Origin: Coprinopsis marcescibilis
Lineage: Eukaryota; Basidiomycota; Agaricomycetes; Agaricales; Psathyrellaceae
DNA: 64,000 bases
NCBI GenBank assembly: GCA_004369085.1
Contig: ML210146.1
Span: forward strand, 806,001 to 870,000
Reading direction: 5' to 3'
Shown: piece by piece, positions 60,428 to 64,000 of the stretch
Layout of the letters: the number at the start of each line of letters is the position of its first letter
How positions within the stretch are numbered: position 1 is the first letter of the stretch
Program-made: the position numbers and the translations under genes
The notes under the pieces: model-generated
Seen by the model: only the letters and a program-made list of their open reading frames with translations
The model's database searches: none
Told to the model about the DNA's origin: nothing

Positions 60428-63400
60428 TTAAAAAAGGGAAAGAGCATGGTCAAACAATTTGTCGATGTCAACACCGCGGCCTTTCACCCTATGCAGATAC
60501 TCCATGGCCTTCACAAGCAAGTTTTCCAACACTTCTGGATTGTCGCGTAGATGTATCTTCAAGAATGCAACACAAAGTACCGTTGGCCACACGTCACGCT
60601 CCGCTGATTCCAGCTCCTTCCCTGCCTCTAAACGGGATGGTCCAACCAACCTCGCTATCCCACCGTTTCTGTTAGGGAATGATCCATCAAACTCTTGGAA
60701 CTTTACCAAGGTGATCACACTCTGCGGAATCGGCGGCGAGGGGAGATGTACGGATTCTTTTCGTTGCGAAGCGCTGCGTCCTTGAGGTTCAAGTCGGGGG
60801 GATGGCGGTATAGTCATTTCCTCGACACTGCTGTCGCTGTAAATAGAGCTCCAGTCACTCTCACCGGAGCTTGGGTTCAACGAGCTGAGCGTTGAGAACG
60901 TCCTTACGCTTGATTCGTAGCTGTCTGTATCGGATGGTGGAGGACTACCCCTTGTTGGAACGTCATCCAGATCCATCGTCTGGTCGGGATCTTCGTCATC
61001 TTGAGGCCAAGAACCCGGAGGTTGCCCTCGAGCCGGCGGAACAGTTGGAGGTGAGATTGAGCTGTCGCCGCTACCGGTCAATATGGGGATAATCGAACTG
61101 AACAAGGTGCCCAATCGTTCCAAATTCCTCGTCACAGCTTCGCGTATATTATTGGGCGGCTCTTCTTCAGGCTCTTCCTCCTGATCAACTGGATATTGGT
61201 CGTATTCCGGGTGCTTGCTCAAGAAGCTGGCCTTCAGTTTACCTCCAGACTGGGCATCCCTAATGCCTTCGACCGCCACAAAGGATGTGTGCTTGCTTGC
61301 AACCTGGTACTGAGTTCCCAGGTGCGTGATAGCTGATTTCCGTAACTCTTCGGGTGTAGCAACACCCAGCGGTCGGGGGAGAGGAGCATTACCGGAGTCG
61401 TGTTCTTGTATCAGTTTCCAGGCGGCCATGGTATGGATCATCGGTATTTTGTCGTTGTCCGTGGTGAACAAGGAGACTTGTTGCACAGAGACTTTAAAAC
61501 CAAACGGCCGCCGTGTTTCGTCGTCTAATACCCCCTCCAACGTGACATCCTTAGGAACTTGATTGGTTTTTAGAGAAATTATGGTATATATGGTCAGCCT
61601 AGTTCCTGAATGGATACTATGAATCGTATGTGGTGCTTGTTGAACGGAGGGAAGGGGTCGAATGGGAACAGCCCCGGAAGGTGGACTGGAGAAGCTGACT
61701 CCAGGGCTTAAGGGTGAGGAAACCCGGTTTGATACGCCCCAGTCGATGGCCACACTTCGGACGAACGGTGTGCGACCTGCAGTGAATAACTTGGCGCATT
61801 TTGGGATGATAGTCTCAGAATCAACAGCATACAGGCATTCGCCGTTTCCAGCCTTTGCGGTCCCTTCACACAACTCGGTCGAAACACCATGCCCAATTCC
61901 GAGTGTGAAGATTCGACGTGGAGCGTTTGAATTCGTCACGAACGCCTTCGCTTCATTCTGTACTCTCGCGATTTCTTCATGATACACCTGACTACAATCA
62001 GTGCTGAACCTTGTACACCCAGAGGAGGGAAATACTTACCTCTCCATCTGTAAACAGAAATACAGCTGTAGGACGGTCTCGAGAAGCCGACCTGAAAACA
62101 TCCTGCAGTGCGCTGTGAACCTCTGTACCGCCTAGATCCGCCTGCAATGACGCAGAATAAGCCGTCTACAACGATGTTAATAACGTGTTTCGAGCATTAC
62201 AGAGCCAGGCGGAACCTACCGCTTGGTCCAAGGTTGCTTGTGAATATCTCTGGCTTGTGCCCTTCCATTTCGTCCATGTGGTCCCAAAGCCAAAAATATT
62301 GAAGGTCGAATCTTGACTCGGTATCATGCGAAGCATCATGCTCAAAACATCTCTGGCAGTTTCGATTCTCCCTCCAGACATGCTTCCGCTTCTGTCAACG
62401 ACAAATATATATTCCTGGGATGGCAAGGGTGGAAGCTTGTGGCGCGGAACCATCGTTAACTGCAACGCAAGAGTGTCTGGAAAGCGATGCCTTGGATCTC
62501 GCCGGATTTCAGCAAAGCATCGGGGTTCATCCAGGCCAGCAGCGAGCACAGTCAGCACGAAGTCCTTGTCAAGGTAGTTGGGCGACCGGTATCGAACTGT
62601 CAACCTTCGTTTTGAGGGCCTCCCAAGATGAGTGGAATACTTCGTCTGAGTGATGCTGCCTGGGTGGGAAGGGCTCACGACGTCTCGGATCTTCCCGTAC
62701 ATCTGAATTTCTGCCGTAATAGATATTCTAGTGTCCAGAACGGATGGCTGCATGGCGTCTTCTAGTTCAGAGGGAGGGACGCCGTATCGTTCTCCAACAC
62801 TCTTTGGGAGTTGAAATCTGACTTGGTCCGTGTAATCCCCAGTATACAATGTCATGACATACTTTCAAGACGGTTAATGCACATCGAGAGCTATCGGGAA
62901 ACGGTTGACTCACAACGAGTCTCGTCTCGATTACAGTGCGCTGGGGGAAGGATCCGATGGAAATCACAAATACTGCACTCGTGTAAATACGGATCCCTCT
63001 GGTTGAGGATGGCTGGATACTTACTATCGTCTGTAACATAATCAAGCAAGCCCGCAGTCCTACCACTGGCAACGGCTGCCTCGAACTGTTCTCTAGCTTC
63101 CTCCTTTTCTTTACACTCTCCTTTGATCGTACGTCCATCAGAGGTTGTCGTTTGGAAAGCACAAATTGCTGCCGATGCTGGGACCGGAAAGCAGTACTTA
63201 GCCCTGCCAGTAGCAACTGAAGCAGAGTTATAGAACTTCTGTATCAAAGTGACCCTGGCCGTTACTTGAGGAGAGACAATTCAATGCTGGGAGATATCGT
63301 TTAATGAAATGCAGCGCACCGTCGACGATTTGCACCCTAACTTTGACCTCTTCTAGAGGAAGGGATTGAAGCTGTTCAGTGCCGTCGATGGCATCTATGC

Positions 63401-63428
63401 CAGTGAAGACAATGCCTGAGCGAGTCAT
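60428..63428 (-). CDS. VIT and von Willebrand factor A domain protein
   Basis: Fungal relative of inter-alpha-trypsin inhibitor heavy chain-like and PARP4-like proteins. The start at 63428 is MTRSGIVFTGIDA. The VIT domain covers roughly the first 150 residues, with YCFPVPASAAICAFQ, GRTIKGECKEKEEAREQF, AAVASGRTAGLLDYVTDD and IGSFPQRTVIETRLVYV. A vWA domain follows with an intact MIDAS start, YIFVVDRSGSMSGGRIETA, and then FNIFGFGTTWTKW, LGGTEVHSALQDV, TAVFLFTDGEVY and RIFTLGIGHGVS. The C-terminal 400 residues are partly disordered (acidic DQEEEPEEEPP, Ser-rich SDTDSYESSVRT). The end is a helical SVITLVKFQEFDGSFP to YLHRVKGRGVDIDKLFDHAL module typical of this family. No signal peptide, so probably cytosolic. 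Five or so introns lie in the first half. Cellular role unknown. Confidence 0.87.
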
Positions 63429-64000
63429 CCTTCGAGAGAAGGACTACAGGAAGACCCTGGTTATTTAAGGCTTCCAGAGGATGTGGATGCATTCCGGAAG
63501 CGGCGAGACGTGGAATCAGCACGAGGCAGGAGCTGTGCTTGGATTAGCTTTGGGCTTGGTCAACGTGCCGGTGAGGAGATTGTTTTGCTATTTTCCTTGC
63601 TCGAAATCGAATATAGCCGACTTTGCTGCTGTATGTGCAGTAAATGTGGGTTTGGATGAAGTGTATATGGTGGTATGTATTAAGGGAGAGTATGAACCTA
63701 AAGCCGGTTATCACCGAGCGTAGTATCTATTTCCGTCCTGGTGATGATATTAGCAGTGCCATTGCTCTGTTCGTCTTGGAAAGCTCTGTCTGCTCTTCTG
63801 AACGCGACTCGCGGCCCCTAGCGCTGGCTGAACTCTTCGCAACGACGTCTACTTACCTGGTAGAGTCTTCGAAGGTGTTTCTAAAGCATGCCAGAGTATC
63901 CGTTTTGGTTCGTGTCCTTGCCTTTTCACGTCCTTGCTGTCCGCTTATCTGTAAAATTTCGCCAGGTTGGGAGGTTCTTACTTTCCCTTTTGAGACAGAA
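63429..64000. other. right edge, no gene recognised
   Basis: This is the region upstream of the VIT/vWA gene. A short plus-strand frame at 63481-63723 (MWMHSGSGETWNQHEAG) has no family features. Promoter sequence for the VIT/vWA gene, and possibly for a gene beyond the edge, is likely. Confidence 0.4.

Overview
The window is eukaryotic nuclear DNA from a filamentous basidiomycete, most likely an agaricomycete. The evidence is dense gene packing, many introns of about 45-60 nt with clear donor, branch and acceptor signals, fungal protein families (Trs31, Mdv1, Mgr2, Pex10, Pho85, a CBM19-like secreted protein, a group-X-type hybrid histidine kinase), and above all a dynein heavy chain gene that encodes only the motor half of the protein, an arrangement reported for agaricomycetes. 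I saw no transposon, tRNA, rRNA or CRISPR array. Exon structures were worked out by hand from reading frame, splice consensus and family conservation.

Layout. 0.3-6.6 kb: HMG-box regulator (+), class-1 dihydroorotate dehydrogenase (-), TRAPP subunit Trs31 (-), BTB/POZ protein with a 7-nt micro-exon (+). 6.8-13.2 kb: mitochondrial fission WD40 protein Mdv1 (-), small orphan membrane or secreted protein (-), p23/Sba1 co-chaperone (+), secreted CBM19-like protein (-). 13.8-18.4 kb: HAD sugar-phosphate or glycerol-phosphate phosphatase (-), TIM23 subunit Mgr2/Romo1 (-), peroxin Pex10 (+), spliceosomal SmE (-). 18.7-30.0 kb: motor half of cytoplasmic dynein heavy chain (+), 20 exons and 3,451 predicted residues. 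30.2-38.8 kb: homoserine kinase (-), Q/Y-rich nuclear-type orphan (-), mitoribosomal mL43 (+), two orphan low-complexity proteins (+, -). 39.1-47.4 kb: MFS transporter (-), zinc-less Fpg DNA glycosylase (+), Utp5 (-), Pho85-type CDK (+). 47.8-63.4 kb, all minus: a roughly 10-kb hybrid histidine kinase with an N-terminal pseudokinase, the RNA helicase Sub2, and a VIT/vWA protein. The last 0.6 kb holds no recognisable gene.

The genes do not form one pathway. They are mostly housekeeping functions: pyrimidine and threonine synthesis, ER-Golgi traffic, mitochondrial import, fission and translation, peroxisome biogenesis, splicing and mRNA export, rRNA processing, chaperoning, and microtubule transport. 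Many are arranged as head-to-head pairs that share 100-350 bp: TRS31/BTB, MGR2/PEX10, SmE/dynein, the Q/Y-rich gene/mL43, MFS/Fpg and UTP5/PHO85. The most notable features are the split dynein heavy chain, its two GC-AG introns (one directly behind the start codon), the very small exons in the BTB, PHO85 and 34.8-kb genes, and the degenerate kinase and receiver domains of the hybrid histidine kinase.
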